From: CBDFLD01 sp965249005
Lineage (GTDB): Bacteria; Acidobacteriota; UBA6911
Direction: 5' to 3'
Assembly: GCA_965249005.1 (NCBI GenBank)
Contig: CBDFLD010000019.1
Location: forward strand, 248,001 to 312,000
DNA length: 64,000 bases
The notes beneath the pieces were generated by a model, which was not told the DNA's origin, ran no database searches, and saw only the letters and a program-made list of their open reading frames with translations. The position numbers were made by a program, and so were the translations under genes. Below, piece by piece: positions 63,291 through 64,000 of this stretch; position 1 is the stretch's first letter; every line of letters starts with the position of its first letter.

Positions 63291-64000
63291 TTGCCGACAG
63301 ATCGAGTCAAGATTCTGGTTCCTGGGGACTATCCGCCCCAGATTGCCGACTCTCCCCAACTGCAGCGGCTGACTGGCTACGGAGATGTGACGGTCTATCG
63401 GGATCGGCCCGGCGGTAGCGACGAGAAGATAAGCAGAGCCAAGGAGTTCGAAATCATCATCAATTCACGAACAGCGGTGGCGTGGCGCGAGCGGGAGCTC
63501 CGGGCCCTGCCGAAGCTGCGAATGATCGCGCTCTGCTCGATCGGCACGGATATGATCGATCTCTCTGTCGCGCGCGAGCTGGGAATAGTGGTTTCGAACC
63601 TTCCCGGGAAGACCGCCGCCATCGTTGCGGAACACATGTTTGGCTTGATGATGGCGCTCGCGAAGGATGCAGCGATGCAGACAGCAGAGCTGAAGGCTGG
63701 ACGGTGGAGTCGCCCGATCCATACGCTGTTAAGCGGAAAGGTCTTGGGCATCCTGGGGGCCGGAAACATCGGAGCCGCCATGGCGCGGCTCGCAAGAGCG
63801 ATCGGGATGAAGGTCATAGCGTGGACGTTTCACCCCTCGGAAGCCCGAGCCCGCGAACTGGGGGTGGAATTTGTTCCGCTGGAGAAGTTGTTACGGGTCG
63901 CCGACGTGGTCAGCCTACATGTCCGCCTCAGTGATCAAACCCAGGCCATGATCGGCCACAAGGAGCTGGAGCAGATGAAGCCGGGGGCATTGCTGCTCAA
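63291..64000 (+). CDS. D-isomer-specific 2-hydroxyacid dehydrogenase (3' end outside window)
   Basis: The frame is open from a stop at 63252 to the right edge, giving at least 236 residues. A TTG at 63291 with AGAGAGGA upstream is the best start; a GTG at 63270 is an alternative. KILVPGDYPPQIADSPQL begins the substrate domain, then EIIINSRTAVAWREREL and LRMIALCSIGTDMIDLSVAR, where the S-x-G-T-D-x-(I/V)-D motif is typical. NLPGKTAAIVAEHMFGLMMA leads to the Rossmann domain with LGILGAGNIGAAMARLA (GxGxxG) and SLHVRLSDQTQAMIG. The catalytic Glu/His region lies beyond the window. It resembles glyoxylate/hydroxypyruvate or phosphoglycerate dehydrogenases; substrate not assignable. Confidence 0.9.
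   Translation, partial: MPTDRVKILVPGDYPPQIADSPQLQRLTGYGDVTVYRDRPGGSDEKISRAKEFEIIINSRTAVAWRERELRALPKLRMIALCSIGTDMIDLSVARELGIVVSNLPGKTAAIVAEHMFGLMMALAKDAAMQTAELKAGRWSRPIHTLLSGKVLGILGAGNIGAAMARLARAIGMKVIAWTFHPSEARARELGVEFVPLEKLLRVADVVSLHVRLSDQTQAMIGHKELEQMKPGALLL

Overview
The window reads as a chromosomal segment of a diderm bacterium. It encodes a TolC-type outer-membrane efflux protein, several lipoproteins and Tat/Sec-exported enzymes, and an RpoD sigma factor. The tandem modules of the leftmost protein, the many DUF3604/CehA metallohydrolases and the SPWAK-type Gly/Met-rich protein are what I associate with uncultured Acidobacteriota. Sulfatase-rich Planctomycetota or Verrucomicrobiota-like bacteria remain possible. 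No rRNA, tRNA or CRISPR array was seen.

Layout. 1-5.4 kb: a GH-A clan glycosidase-like exported protein running off the left edge (open on the minus strand, never closed in the window), a small secreted unknown, an Ldh2-type dehydrogenase and an HpcH/HpaI aldolase. 5.4-8.5 kb: a translationally coupled copper-handling operon (metal-binding lipoprotein, TolC-like protein, multicopper oxidase). 8.7-18.5 kb: two sulfatases, a frameshifted S1/P1-like hydrolase, an IS256 element inserted at the ribosome-binding site of the second sulfatase, a luciferase-like monooxygenase and a DUF3604 lipoprotein. 18.5-23.1 kb: small exported proteins, a quinone oxidoreductase and a class C serine hydrolase. 23.3-28.4 kb: a five-gene catabolic operon (S9 peptidase, RraA-like aldolase, beta-hydroxyacid dehydrogenase, SDR, amidohydrolase) with ATGA overlaps. 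28.5-33.6 kb: a possible sigma-54 promoter, a PAS-PAS-GGDEF-EAL gene with an internal EAL deletion, a small basic protein and rpoD. 33.7-40.1 kb: two DUF3604 paralogues flanking an esterase. 40.9-48.3 kb: a multidomain EF-hand/haloalkane dehalogenase/DUF1330 protein, an EF-hand-tagged sulfatase, an alpha/beta hydrolase and a MOSC-reductase-ferredoxin fusion. 48.4-55 kb: a truncated small gene, a PhoD-like gene broken at a seven-base homopolymer, and a Tat-exported enolase-superfamily gene split by a four-gene IS21-type element. 55-64 kb: a CehA/McbA protein, a Gly-rich protein, a methyltransferase, VanZ, a thioredoxin-like ferredoxin, a GH89-like glycosidase and, at the right edge, a D-2-hydroxyacid dehydrogenase with no stop in the window.

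Together the genes suggest a scavenger of sulfated polysaccharides and aromatic or halogenated compounds, with exported hydrolases feeding small oxidoreductase and aldolase modules. Two things stand out. First, a calcium-binding EF-hand module has been copied, at about 93% nucleotide identity, onto the C-termini of two unrelated adjacent enzymes, and a vestige of it sits between the fused domains of one of them. Second, gene damage is frequent: two transposon insertions, one microhomology-type deletion and about four frameshifts. This points either to ongoing gene decay or to indel errors in the assembly.
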